Numbered from the stretch's first letter, positions 34,259-43,135 are shown. The stretch: DNA of 64,000 nucleotides from Deltaproteobacteria bacterium (GCA_020633415.1 JACKDQ010000004.1:62001-126000), one strand, 5' to 3'. Numbers and translations are program-made. The notes: generated by a model not told the origin, from the sequence alone.

Positions 34259-35901
34259 TTGAGGTCGACCTTTCCGTTGATGTGCTTGCTAGGATCGATT
34301 TGACCATTAACATAGGCCGCCGAGTGACAGAGCGTGCAGTCGCCGCTCGACGGGTGCGAACCGCCCGTAGAGACCTTGGTCGGCGGCAAGGAGTGGCAGG
34401 AATCGCAGCCGACGGTCTCGCTCTTGTTCCAAACCCATTCGCTACGCTTGCCGCCGTCTAGCGAGTGACAATAGGTGTTGGTGCAGGCCAGCGTTTGCAC
34501 GTCGTAAGCAGGATTGGTGTTCATGCCGCGGGTTGCGCCGCGAGCGAAGTCGGAGAAGGTGATCTCGGCAGGCAGGTCGCTGTCGAGGTGACCTGCTTCG
34601 AGGATCTGTGTCGGCACCTTGTGGCAACTCTCGCAGGGAATCGCGTTGGAGATATTCGAATTGGTCAGGTGGGCTGCGTGAGCACCGACACCGCGATCGG
34701 TCGTCTCGGTCGCGCCCGAGAGGCTTGGTGCTGGCGCACCTTTCGTTTGTTCGGTGCCGTGGCAGGCAAAGCAGGAACCGGTGCTGTCGCCGAGCGAGAG
34801 CTTGCCGTCGCCATGGTCGGTGTTCTTGGCGAAACGCACGCCAGCGCTGAGGCAGCCATCGTCGCCGGGTGTGCAGCGCTCGGTGCTCTTGTGGCAGAAA
34901 CTGCAGTCACTACCGCCGTAGCTTTTCGGTGCGGCGTGCGGCACCGGGTGGCAGCCTTTGCCGCAGGTTACACTCCCTGGCGCGGTCCATGTTGGCGCCG
35001 TTGCACCGCTGAGCGAGGCGCCGTGGCAATAGGTCGTGCAGCTTGCGGTCTCGCTGTTGTAGGCGGCGGTTACACCGCCTTGGTTCGAGCGTCCGTCGAA
35101 GGTGAGCTCGGCCTTGAAGTCCGTGGCTTTGGTTGTTTCGTCGTCGAATAGGTGTCCGGCGTCTTCGACCTTACTCGGCACCTTGTGGCAGGTGCTGCAG
35201 TCGATCGCCGCGAACAGCGTCTGCTTGATGTGCGCCTGATGGGCACCAACGCCCGCGCTTTTCGGATCCAGCCGCCAAGCGAGATCAGCGGGCGGCCCCG
35301 GGCTCTTTTCGCTGCCGTGGCAAGTCGTGCAACTGTTGAACGGACCGCCGCTGTGGCAGCTGCTACAGGCGACTTTCGAGGGGCCACCTTCGAGATCTGC
35401 GCCGTGACATGTTTGACACTCGGTGGTTTGCCAGCTGCGCCGGCGCAGATAGCCGCCGTGGAATGTTTCCGCAGTGCGGTCCGTCGGGTTGAGCCACCCG
35501 CGCACGTGGTAGCCACTGCGCGAAAACAGCGCGTTAGCATCGACGATCCAGCTGCGCAGACGTGCGAGGCCCTCTTCCGTTAGCAATCCGGAATGGACCG
35601 TGTCATCGGTCTTGCTCGCGACGACCAGCAACAGACTGGTGGCGTCGCCGGGGATCAGGTTGCGCACGACGTTGTCGCTGCCGGGCCCAAGCAGCCCGCT
35701 CCAGGTGGAGATGTCGTAGTTGCCCGCTGGCGTGTCGCCGCTGTGGCAGCTGACGCATTTTGCCTCCAGCACGTGCGCGATGTCCTCGCGGTACGCGATG
35801 TTGGCTCCCTGGATCAGAACCTCTTTGGGGGCTTCGAGCGAACCGCAGCCGAAGACTCCGATCAGGGCGAGGATTACCGCAGTAAGCTGTCGATCTGGCA
35901 T
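34255..35901 (-). CDS. 13-haem outer-membrane lipoprotein cytochrome (Geobacter CxxxxCH/CxxCH type)
   Basis: 548 residues. Signal peptide with lipobox GVFGC. The first haem (CVSCH) sits in a domain typical of planctomycete/proteobacterial haem-lipoproteins. The rest is the Geobacter-type low-complexity CxxCH array (Gly/Ser/Thr-rich, GAHQAHI and GAHAAHL before CSTCH and CESCH). Haem motifs: 10 CXXCH, two CX3CH (CTTYCH, CGKGCH) and one CX4CH (CTNTYCH). Likely the extracellular terminal cytochrome, similar in kind to OmcB. First gene of the three-gene minus-strand operon. Confidence 0.9.
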   Translation of the reverse strand: MPDRQLTAVILALIGVFGCGSLEAPKEVLIQGANIAYREDIAHVLEAKCVSCHSGDTPAGNYDISTWSGLLGPGSDNVVRNLIPGDATSLLLVVASKTDDTVHSGLLTEEGLARLRSWIVDANALFSRSGYHVRGWLNPTDRTAETFHGGYLRRRSWQTTECQTCHGADLEGGPSKVACSSCHSGGPFNSCTTCHGSEKSPGPPADLAWRLDPKSAGVGAHQAHIKQTLFAAIDCSTCHKVPSKVEDAGHLFDDETTKATDFKAELTFDGRSNQGGVTAAYNSETASCTTYCHGASLSGATAPTWTAPGSVTCGKGCHPVPHAAPKSYGGSDCSFCHKSTERCTPGDDGCLSAGVRFAKNTDHGDGKLSLGDSTGSCFACHGTEQTKGAPAPSLSGATETTDRGVGAHAAHLTNSNISNAIPCESCHKVPTQILEAGHLDSDLPAEITFSDFARGATRGMNTNPAYDVQTLACTNTYCHSLDGGKRSEWVWNKSETVGCDSCHSLPPTKVSTGGSHPSSGDCTLCHSAAYVNGQIDPSKHINGKVDLK

Positions 35902-36206
35902 CGCTGGTCATACTCCCGCGCGTGAGTGCGTAGTTCGTCACAAAGTCGTGCGGATGGCAAATCGTTTATTGTCCCGGGGGCATGGCGTCAGATCGGCGCG
36001 CAGCGCCGAAAGTGGACCGCCCAGTATCGATTTTGCGCACCGCAATGGATTGCGGATTTTCACCCACCGTCCTCAATCGACGCAATTAGTGTTTGCTTCG
36101 CGCGCTCCCGTGGTAAAGACGGCGCGCAGCGCGGCGATTCGCCTGCTGCCTTGCGCGGTTGCTGAGACTCAGCCTGATCGCGCCACAAGTCTCGAGGAGA
36201 AAAGCG
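35902..36206. other. Divergent control region between the porin-cytochrome operon and the membrane cytochrome gene
   Basis: 305 bases without a gene. It contains a 6-bp inverted repeat GCTGAG-A-CTCAGC at 36161-36173, and a strong GAGGAGA ribosome site at its right end. It should carry the promoters of both arms of the electron-transfer island; no clear -35/-10 pair stands out. Confidence 0.5.
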
Positions 36207-37682
36207 ATGCTCAAGCGGTTATTGGATGCGCTGCCCTACCTGTGGGGGCACTGGCTGTCGATCATCGGTTCAATTGTCGTAACGATCAGCGCAAACGTCT
36301 TTGCGGTCTTGTTCGTACTCGACATGACCACCGGCCTGCGCTCGACATACGTTTCGGCGATCGGCTACTTGGTCGCGCCGATGTTTTTTATCGGCGGGCT
36401 GATGCTGATTCTCGTCGGCGTGTGGCGGCAAAAGAAGAGAGGGCTGCGGCGCAAATCTGGTGGCGAATCACTCTCCGATATCCTCGATCGCATCGTGCAG
36501 AGCAAGTCGCTGCGCCGACGCGCGATGGTCATCGGCGGCTTGACGATGGTCAACGTGCTGTTGGTTTCGGCGGCGACCTACAAGGGCGTGACCTACACCC
36601 ACAGCCCGGCGTTTTGCGGAACGCTCTGCCATAGCGTGATGGGCCCCGAATACGCGGCGTATCGACGCTCACCCCATGCACGCGTGACCTGCGCGGATTG
36701 CCACGTCGGCGAAGGTGCCGAGGCGTTCTTTTCCTCCAAGCTCGCCGGTGCGCGCCAGCTTTGGTCGATGGTCACCGGGGAGATCCACCGGCCGATCCCG
36801 ACGCCGGTTCACGGACTGCGCCCAGCTCGCGATACCTGCGAGAAGTGCCACTGGCCGGCCAAGTTCCACGGCGCGCGGTTGATCGTCCGTCACCACTATA
36901 AGGATGATGAAAAGAACTCGCGCGAGACCAACGTCGTTCAGCTCAAGGTCGGCGGTCAGAATCAGCGCTCCAAACGCTACGAGGGGATTCACTGGCACGT
37001 CAGCCCCGGCGTAAAGATCACCTACGAAGGGCTGGACAGCAAGCGCTCCAAGATCGGCAAGGTCACCGTCGAAGAAGCGGGCAAGGCCACGCGCGTGTTT
37101 TTTGCCCCGAAGCCGGACGACAAGAAGAAGCAGGCTCAAGCGTCGGCGACGCCCTTTGAGGTCCGCGCAATGGACTGCGTTGACTGCCACAACCGTCCGA
37201 CGCACACCTTTGACAACTCGCCGGCCGTGGCGATCGATCAGGCGTTGGCCTTCGGCAAAATCGACCTCGAGCTGCCGTTCATCAAGCGCGAAGGTTTGCG
37301 ATTGCTCAAACAGATCGACACCCCGCGCGAGCAGGCCGCCGCCAAGTATGCCAAGGACCTGCAGGCTTTCTACGCCAAGACCTACCCGGAGATCGCCAAG
37401 AGCAAGGCTAAGGCGATCGAGAAGGCTGCGCGCGAGCTCGCTTGGATCTATCGCCGCAACATCTATCCCGAGATGAAGCTGGGCTGGAACAGCTACCCCA
37501 ATCACATCGGCCATAAGACCACCACCGAAGGTTGTTTCCGCTGTCACGACGACGAGCACAAGAACAAGAGCGGCAAAGCGATCTCGCAGGACTGCGATGT
37601 CTGCCACGACGTGCTCGCCGATGAAGAGGAAACGCCCGACGTGCCCAAGTCGATCCTCAAGCTCGGCGTGTTGCGCTACTGA
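36207..37682 (+). CDS. ImcH-like NapC/NirT-family membrane cytochrome c, 6 haem motifs
   Basis: 491 residues, ATG 36207 after GAGGAGA. Three N-terminal TM helices (about 10-35, 45-72, 108-130) precede a periplasmic NapC/NirT-type domain. Motifs: CGTLCH (CX3CH, followed by SVMGPE as usual in this group), CADCH, CEKCH, CVDCH, CFRCH and CDVCH. The stretch AYRRSPHARVTCADCHVG is typical of the quinol-oxidising NapC superfamily. It should take electrons from menaquinol and hand them to periplasmic cytochromes. Divergent from the porin-cytochrome operon. Confidence 0.88.
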   Translation: MLKRLLDALPYLWGHWLSIIGSIVVTISANVFAVLFVLDMTTGLRSTYVSAIGYLVAPMFFIGGLMLILVGVWRQKKRGLRRKSGGESLSDILDRIVQSKSLRRRAMVIGGLTMVNVLLVSAATYKGVTYTHSPAFCGTLCHSVMGPEYAAYRRSPHARVTCADCHVGEGAEAFFSSKLAGARQLWSMVTGEIHRPIPTPVHGLRPARDTCEKCHWPAKFHGARLIVRHHYKDDEKNSRETNVVQLKVGGQNQRSKRYEGIHWHVSPGVKITYEGLDSKRSKIGKVTVEEAGKATRVFFAPKPDDKKKQAQASATPFEVRAMDCVDCHNRPTHTFDNSPAVAIDQALAFGKIDLELPFIKREGLRLLKQIDTPREQAAAKYAKDLQAFYAKTYPEIAKSKAKAIEKAARELAWIYRRNIYPEMKLGWNSYPNHIGHKTTTEGCFRCHDDEHKNKSGKAISQDCDVCHDVLADEEETPDVPKSILKLGVLRY

Positions 37683-37965
37683 CAACACCCTTGCTGATTT
37701 TTCGCAGCCGCGCTCAGCCTGCCCCTCAACCGACAAGCTAGCCGCAGCGCGCCGACGTATCGCGAGGCGATCGTCGGTGCAAGCTGACTCGGCACGATCG
37801 CCAACGCAGCTGTCGTTGGAGCAGGTTGACCCTGCTCGTCAAGCCCTAGCGATCAAAGTGAGTCATTTTGGCGTGGACAAAAGCCCGCCGCGCTGGTCTC
37901 TCCATGCGAAAACAGTAACTTAGGCGTCCTGCGCTGCGCGCACGGACCTTGCACGGACGCTGCGC
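37683..37965 (+). other. Intergenic region before the 9-haem cytochrome gene
   Basis: 283 bases with no ORF I would support. It holds a weak promoter-like TTGACC (37826-37831) with a 15-base spacer and TAGCGA. Near the right end are short direct repeats (CGCTGCGCG and GCACGGAC, each twice). Confidence 0.4.
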
Positions 37966-39009
37966 GTGGCTGAAGCGAACAAACCTGATTATCGTCACGC
38001 AGTCCGTCCGATCGCGCTGCTCTTGCTGGTCGCTGGCGCGGCACTGGCAGCACGGACGCTATTCATTCCTCCAACCTATGGCTTGACCGGGCCCTACCGC
38101 GCCGCTGCACCGATCGAAGCCCAGCGCAAGGTGCTCAAGTTTGTCGAGTGGCAGCAGTGCATCGGCTGTCACGACAAGCAGCGCGTGCAGTATCCCAAGG
38201 ACGCCCACGTTTACGTGCAGTGCGAGGGCTGTCACGGGGCGGGTCAACGCCATGTGCAGTGGCACACCGCGCGACGTGCGCAGTACAAGAAGTCGCCCAA
38301 GACCTATCCTAAGGCGCCCGCCGATGTGCATCTGCGCGCGGCGATGGACAACGACTTCTGTATGCGTTGCCACGCGATGCTTTCCGCGCGGCCGGGCGGT
38401 CACCCGCAGATCGACCCGCCGAGCCACTTCGCTCATATCGGCATGAAGAAAGAGGTCAACGGCAAGCCGCCGCGCTGTATCACTTGCCATCCTCCGCATT
38501 CGCCGCTGCGATTGACCGACTTGCGCTCGGCCAAGGTACATCCGCAGCCCAATCGCTGCCGGGACTGCCACGCCGAGATGAAGAACGTTGTCGCCGGCTA
38601 TCGGCGATTGCCGCAAAGTTTCAGACTTGGCGCGGCAAAGCTGAAGTCGCCGCACAAGTCGCTGTTCGACTGTAAAGCCTGTCACAAGAGCCAGGCCAAA
38701 CGCTTCGAGTCGTCGGGGCACAAAGTGCTGGGCTGTACTCAGTGCCACAACTACCTGCGCCGTGGTTCCTATGCTGGGCGTATCGTGCGCGATGCGGGCT
38801 CAAACCACTGCCTGCTCTGTCACAACGACAATGACTACCGCACCGACCAAGCGCCGCCGGCGGTCACCTGGCCCGACCATCGCGAGGAAAACAGCGAAAG
38901 TGACGCCGACAAGGACAAACGCTGCATCGACTGCCATCGAGACGCGATCCACGGCGAGGAAAAAGAGACCGAGAAACCTGATCGCGGCAAGAGTGAGGGC
39001 AAGCAATGA
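37966..39009 (+). CDS. Membrane-anchored 9-haem cytochrome c
   Basis: 347 residues, GTG start. One N-terminal TM helix (about 14-32), then a periplasmic region with nine CXXCH motifs (CIGCH, CEGCH, CMRCH, CITCH, CRDCH, CKACH, CTQCH, CLLCH, CIDCH). The C-terminal tail is highly charged (Glu/Lys/Asp). It overlaps the FeS gene by 4 bases and forms with it and the NrfD gene an inner-membrane quinol-linked complex of the Cbc/Qrc/Nrf kind, here as the periplasmic haem subunit. Confidence 0.92.
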   Translation: MAEANKPDYRHAVRPIALLLLVAGAALAARTLFIPPTYGLTGPYRAAAPIEAQRKVLKFVEWQQCIGCHDKQRVQYPKDAHVYVQCEGCHGAGQRHVQWHTARRAQYKKSPKTYPKAPADVHLRAAMDNDFCMRCHAMLSARPGGHPQIDPPSHFAHIGMKKEVNGKPPRCITCHPPHSPLRLTDLRSAKVHPQPNRCRDCHAEMKNVVAGYRRLPQSFRLGAAKLKSPHKSLFDCKACHKSQAKRFESSGHKVLGCTQCHNYLRRGSYAGRIVRDAGSNHCLLCHNDNDYRTDQAPPAVTWPDHREENSESDADKDKRCIDCHRDAIHGEEKETEKPDRGKSEGKQ

Positions 39010-39824
39010 AAAACGCCCAAGACAAGCAATCGCAGCCGTTGCTCGATGGCGCTGCTGCTGAAGATCAAAGGTGCCCAATCAACAGTGTGCCGCGTCGCGA
39101 TGTGCTGCGGATGCTCAGCGCGCTGGCCGGCAGTTTGTTGGTAATCGAATGCACCAACGAAGGGTCTGGTGAGATTCCCGAAGACCCAGCGGGAAAGCGC
39201 AACGCTGGCAAGCGCTGGGGCTATGTTTTCGACGTCGACAAGTGCATTGGCTGTTGCTTGTGCATGCACGCCTGCAAGACCGAAAACGACGTCCCCGAGA
39301 GCGTTTACCGCACCTGGATCGAACGCTATCGGATCAACGCTGACCACACCGTCACGGTCGAAACGCCGTCGAAAAAGGACTTTCGCTTTGCCGCACTGCC
39401 CGGCGACGTGATCAAGGCGTTCTTCGTCGCCAAGCTCTGCAACCACTGCGACAACACGCCCTGCACCCAAGTTTGCCCGGTCGGCGCCTCATATCAAACC
39501 CATGACGGCGTCGTGCTGATCGACGAGCAGCACTGCGTGGGCTGTGGCTACTGCGTGCAGGCTTGTCCCTATGGCACGCGCTTTTTGCACCCGGTGACCA
39601 AGGTCGCCTCCAAATGCACGCTTTGTTATCACCGCATCTCCGCCGGCAAACGACCGGCGTGTGTGACCGTCTGTCCGACTGGGGCGCGTAACTTCGGCGA
39701 CCTCAACGACCCGAAAAGCGAAGTTTCACGCCTGATCAAGCGCCACCGCTATCGTGTGCTCAAACCTGAGCTCGGAACCGTGCCGCGCTGTGCCTATCTC
39801 GGCCTCGATACGGAGGTGGTCTGA
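39006..39824 (+). CDS. Periplasmic-side 4x[4Fe-4S] ferredoxin-type subunit (NrfC/PsrB-like)
   Basis: 272 residues. A twin-arginine-like segment (PRRDVLRMLSALAGSLLV, residues 29-46) suggests Tat export or a membrane anchor. Sixteen cysteines form four cluster motifs: C80/83/86/90, C145/148/153/157, C177/180/183/187 and C204/207/219/223, the classical NrfC/DmsB order. It should wire the NrfD quinol site to the 9-haem cytochrome. Overlaps both neighbours. Confidence 0.93.
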   Translation: MKNAQDKQSQPLLDGAAAEDQRCPINSVPRRDVLRMLSALAGSLLVIECTNEGSGEIPEDPAGKRNAGKRWGYVFDVDKCIGCCLCMHACKTENDVPESVYRTWIERYRINADHTVTVETPSKKDFRFAALPGDVIKAFFVAKLCNHCDNTPCTQVCPVGASYQTHDGVVLIDEQHCVGCGYCVQACPYGTRFLHPVTKVASKCTLCYHRISAGKRPACVTVCPTGARNFGDLNDPKSEVSRLIKRHRYRVLKPELGTVPRCAYLGLDTEVV

Positions 39825-40984
39825 TGGAAACCGGTTTTGTCTTTCCGAACGAGGGCCATCCGCACTGGACCGCGATGATCGTGCTCTATCCGACGCTCAG
39901 CGGGATCGTCGCCGGGGCCTATATCGTCGCCTGCCTCTATCACGTCTTTGGCCGCAAAGAATTCTTTCCGGTCTATCGCTTTGCCCTCGCAGCGACCTTC
40001 GCCTTTCTGATCTTTGCGCCGCTGCCGCTGTTGATGCATCTCGGGCGGCCTGAGCGGGCGCTCAACATCATGATCACGCCGAACTTCACATCGGCGATGG
40101 CCGGCTTTGGCTTCGTCTACTCGTTCTACTTGATGGTCGTCGCGCTCGAGATCTGGTTTTCCTTCCGCTCCGATTTCTACGCGCGAGCTAAGCGGGGCGG
40201 GCTACTCGGCATGGGCATGCGGCTATTGCTGCTGGGTGCCAAGGATGACACCCCAGCGATGCGCGAGGCCGACCACCGCATCAGCCGCTCGCTCTCCTAT
40301 ATCGGCATTCCGACGGACTTCATCCTCACCGGCTACGTTGGGTTTATCTTCGGCACGATCAAGGCCAACCCGTGGTGGTCGACGGCGACAATGCTGCTGA
40401 TCTTCTTTACCACGGCGCTGGTCGCCGGCGCGGCGATGATCCTTTTTATGTACTACTTCCGGACTTGGCGAAAAGGCATCGCCGCTGACCGCGCCTGTGT
40501 CGACGGGCTGAGCAAATATCTGACTTGGTTTGCCGTGGTGGCGATCGCGATCCAAGGGATCGAACTGCTCTCGGTGGCCTACAAGCGCACCGCCGACTGG
40601 GGGATGATCTTCCAGCTGATCACTGGAAAGCTGTTTTACTCCTACGTGGTGATGCAGTTTATCGTCTGTGGCGTCGGCGCGCTGGCGTTGTTGTTCTTTT
40701 CGCGACGCAAGCTGCTGCGCGATGGCTCGGGTGGCATCGGCTTGTTTATCGCCGCGCTGCTGCTGTTTACTCAATCGATCGTCGTGCGTTGGAACGTCGT
40801 GATCGGCGGACAGCTGATCTCCAAGTCCCATCGCGGCTTCGGCAGCTACCACGTGCCGCTGCTTCATCGCGAGGGGGCGATCCCGGTGCTGATCACCCTG
40901 TTCATGCCGTTCGTCTTTCTCTTCATCTTCGACCGCGTGATCAACTTGTTCGCACTTGACACCAAGCAGGCGGAGGAGGCGTGA
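39824..40984 (+). CDS. NrfD/PsrC-like quinol-interacting membrane subunit
   Basis: 386 residues with about nine TM helices. Family landmarks: YPTLSGIVAGAYIVACLYHVFG in helix 1, the LMHLGRPERALNIM loop with its Arg/Asp-Glu pair after helix 2, and the later RWNVVIGGQLISK segment. NrfD-type proteins exchange electrons with quinones without haem. The ATG overlaps the FeS gene stop by one base. Third gene of the cytochrome-FeS-NrfD module. Confidence 0.93.
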   Translation: METGFVFPNEGHPHWTAMIVLYPTLSGIVAGAYIVACLYHVFGRKEFFPVYRFALAATFAFLIFAPLPLLMHLGRPERALNIMITPNFTSAMAGFGFVYSFYLMVVALEIWFSFRSDFYARAKRGGLLGMGMRLLLLGAKDDTPAMREADHRISRSLSYIGIPTDFILTGYVGFIFGTIKANPWWSTATMLLIFFTTALVAGAAMILFMYYFRTWRKGIAADRACVDGLSKYLTWFAVVAIAIQGIELLSVAYKRTADWGMIFQLITGKLFYSYVVMQFIVCGVGALALLFFSRRKLLRDGSGGIGLFIAALLLFTQSIVVRWNVVIGGQLISKSHRGFGSYHVPLLHREGAIPVLITLFMPFVFLFIFDRVINLFALDTKQAEEA

Positions 40985-41047
40985 CCGCGACGTCATAGGG
41001 AACGCCTGTGCCCTGCACCTTCGGATTCTGAATGAGGGGGCGTAACG

Positions 41048-43069
41048 ATGCGCGTTGACCGAAGGACCAGTCTAGGGTTGTTTGTACTGCTGTCGCTGGC
41101 ATTGTCCAGTGGCTCGCTGAGGGCTGAGAGCCAGCCGAAGCCGCCCGCCGCCGCCGAAAAGAAAAATGCAGAGCAGGTCGATCGCTCGGACAAGGCCTGT
41201 CTCGAGTGCCATGCCGATCTCGCTCAGGTCGAAAAGCCGCGCTACGTCGTCAAGCCCGGCGAACATCAGCGCGGCCCCCACGCCGACGATGACGAAATCA
41301 GCTGCATCGCTTGTCACGTTAAAGCGCAGACCGTTGCCGACCCCACCGAGCACGGCAAGCTCGGGCCGGCCAGTTGCGCCGGATGTCACGACGACATTTC
41401 GGCGGCCTATATGCGCGGGATGCATCACCAGGAAGGCTTAAGGAGTGCGCGCACGCGTTTGGGCAAGACCCGTCAACTGCCGAGCTGTCTGACCTGTCAC
41501 GGCAAGCGGCATACGGTGTTTAAGGTCGACGACCCGCTTTCGCCGGTTCATCCCCGTCGTCAGGCCAAGACGTGTGCAAACTGTCACGGTGGTCGCAAGC
41601 ACGATGATTTCATGTCCAGCATCCATGGCGACCTGCTCGACAAGTGGACTGAGGAGGTCGGTAAGCAGAACAAGGCGCTAGGCAAGCCCCAGCGCCCGCC
41701 GAGCTGTACGACCTGTCATGCTGGTCACGATGTTGAACGCGCCGACGTCGTCCACAATCCGTCGTTCAAGAAGGTGATGATCAAGCGCTGCGGCAGCTGC
41801 CACAAGAGGGCACTCGAGGCCTATCTGCCGTCGATTCACGGTCAGGCGCTGCTCGAGCGCGACGTTTACGACTCCGCTTCTTGCGTCGACTGCCATGCCA
41901 GTCACGAGATACGGCGGCACAGCGATCCCCGCTCAAAAGTGTTCGCTACCAAGGTTGTCGACGACTGCGGTGGCTGCCACGCCAATGCGCGCTTGATCAA
42001 ACGCTCGCGCCTGCGCTCGGATGTTGTCGAAACCTACGAAAAGAGCTTCCACGGCCGGGCCAGTCAATGGGGCGATCGCCAAGTCGCCAATTGCTCGAGT
42101 TGTCACCAGCACCACGCGGTTTTTGCCAAGAGCGATCCGCGCGCATCGACGCACCCCCACAACCTCAAAAAGACCTGCGGCGAATGTCATCCTGGGGCTT
42201 CGGCCAACTTTGTGCGCAGCGAGATTCACGTCGCGGTAAGCGAGTCCGAACACTATTGGAGCTGGCTGGTCAAACAGCTCTACACCTGGCTGATCATCTT
42301 CGTGATCGGCGGCATGATCGTGCACAACTTCCTCGATTTTCGGCGCAAGATCAAAGACCGCATCGCCGCGCATCTCGACGAGCCGTCGGTTGAGCGCATG
42401 ACGCGCAGCGAGCGAACCGCTCACATCTTGATGGCCTCGACCTTCATCGTCTTGGCTTACACCGGATTCGCGATCCTCTATCCCTACGCCTGGTGGACCA
42501 AACCATTACACCTGCTATTTGCCGGCGATACTTGGCGCTCGACGGTTCACCACTACGCTGGTGCACTGCTCACGCTACTCGCGTTTCAGCATCTGTGGTT
42601 CTTGTTCTTTTCACCGCGGGGTCGCGAGCAGCGCCGCCACTTCATGCCGCGCCTCTCCGACTTCTCCGAGGCGAGACACAACATCGCCTATTACCTCGGT
42701 CGCAGGGCCCAGCGCCCGGACTTCAATCGCTTCACGTACATGGAGAAGCTCGAGTACTGGGCCTTGGTCTGGGGCACGGGCGTGATGGTTGCCACCGGCT
42801 TTGTGCTGTGGTTCAAAGCCTGGGCACTGACCTGGATGCCGGTCTGGTTGTTTGACGTGTGTCGGGTTGTGCACCGCTATGAGGCGATCCTCGCAGTGCT
42901 TTCGATCATCGTTTGGCACTTCTATTTCGTCTTCGTCAACCCGGATGAGGCTCCGATGGCCACCCACTGGATCCATGGCCGGATCACCAAGAAGGAACTG
43001 GCCAAGGTTCACCCACGTGAGCTGCGCGAGCTCGACAATAATCGGACGGACGGCCAAAACGAAGATTAG
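41048..43069 (+). CDS. CbcL-like fusion: 11-haem cytochrome c with b-type cytochrome domain
   Basis: 673 residues. Signal peptide, then a periplasmic region (about 45-395) with eleven CXXCH motifs (CLECH, CIACH, CAGCH, CLTCH, CANCH, CTTCH, CGSCH, CVDCH, CGGCH, CSSCH, CGECH). The C-terminal membrane domain has five TM helices with histidines suited to b-haem ligation (IVHNFLDF, TAHILMAS, HHYAGALL, FQHLWFLF, VVHRYEAIL, VWHFYFVF), like the HydC/FdnI cytochrome b group. The architecture matches CbcL, an inner-membrane quinol oxidoreductase of Geobacter, but with 11 haems. GAGGGGGCG is a good ribosome site. Confidence 0.9.
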   Translation: MRVDRRTSLGLFVLLSLALSSGSLRAESQPKPPAAAEKKNAEQVDRSDKACLECHADLAQVEKPRYVVKPGEHQRGPHADDDEISCIACHVKAQTVADPTEHGKLGPASCAGCHDDISAAYMRGMHHQEGLRSARTRLGKTRQLPSCLTCHGKRHTVFKVDDPLSPVHPRRQAKTCANCHGGRKHDDFMSSIHGDLLDKWTEEVGKQNKALGKPQRPPSCTTCHAGHDVERADVVHNPSFKKVMIKRCGSCHKRALEAYLPSIHGQALLERDVYDSASCVDCHASHEIRRHSDPRSKVFATKVVDDCGGCHANARLIKRSRLRSDVVETYEKSFHGRASQWGDRQVANCSSCHQHHAVFAKSDPRASTHPHNLKKTCGECHPGASANFVRSEIHVAVSESEHYWSWLVKQLYTWLIIFVIGGMIVHNFLDFRRKIKDRIAAHLDEPSVERMTRSERTAHILMASTFIVLAYTGFAILYPYAWWTKPLHLLFAGDTWRSTVHHYAGALLTLLAFQHLWFLFFSPRGREQRRHFMPRLSDFSEARHNIAYYLGRRAQRPDFNRFTYMEKLEYWALVWGTGVMVATGFVLWFKAWALTWMPVWLFDVCRVVHRYEAILAVLSIIVWHFYFVFVNPDEAPMATHWIHGRITKKELAKVHPRELRELDNNRTDGQNED

Positions 43070-43135
43070 CGCGCCAGGCATTTCCATCGCCCGAGCCGCT
43101 TCGTCTGAGCCAGCGGTTGTGCTACCTTGGTTGCC

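Noticed and set aside
36669..37736. Minus-strand ORF of 355 codons
   Set aside because: Antisense to the ImcH-like cytochrome gene, with no recognisable motif.
36207..40984. Nitrite ammonification (Nrf) locus
   Set aside because: NapC-, NrfC- and NrfD-like genes are present, but there is no NrfA-type pentahaem enzyme and no CX2CK haem site.
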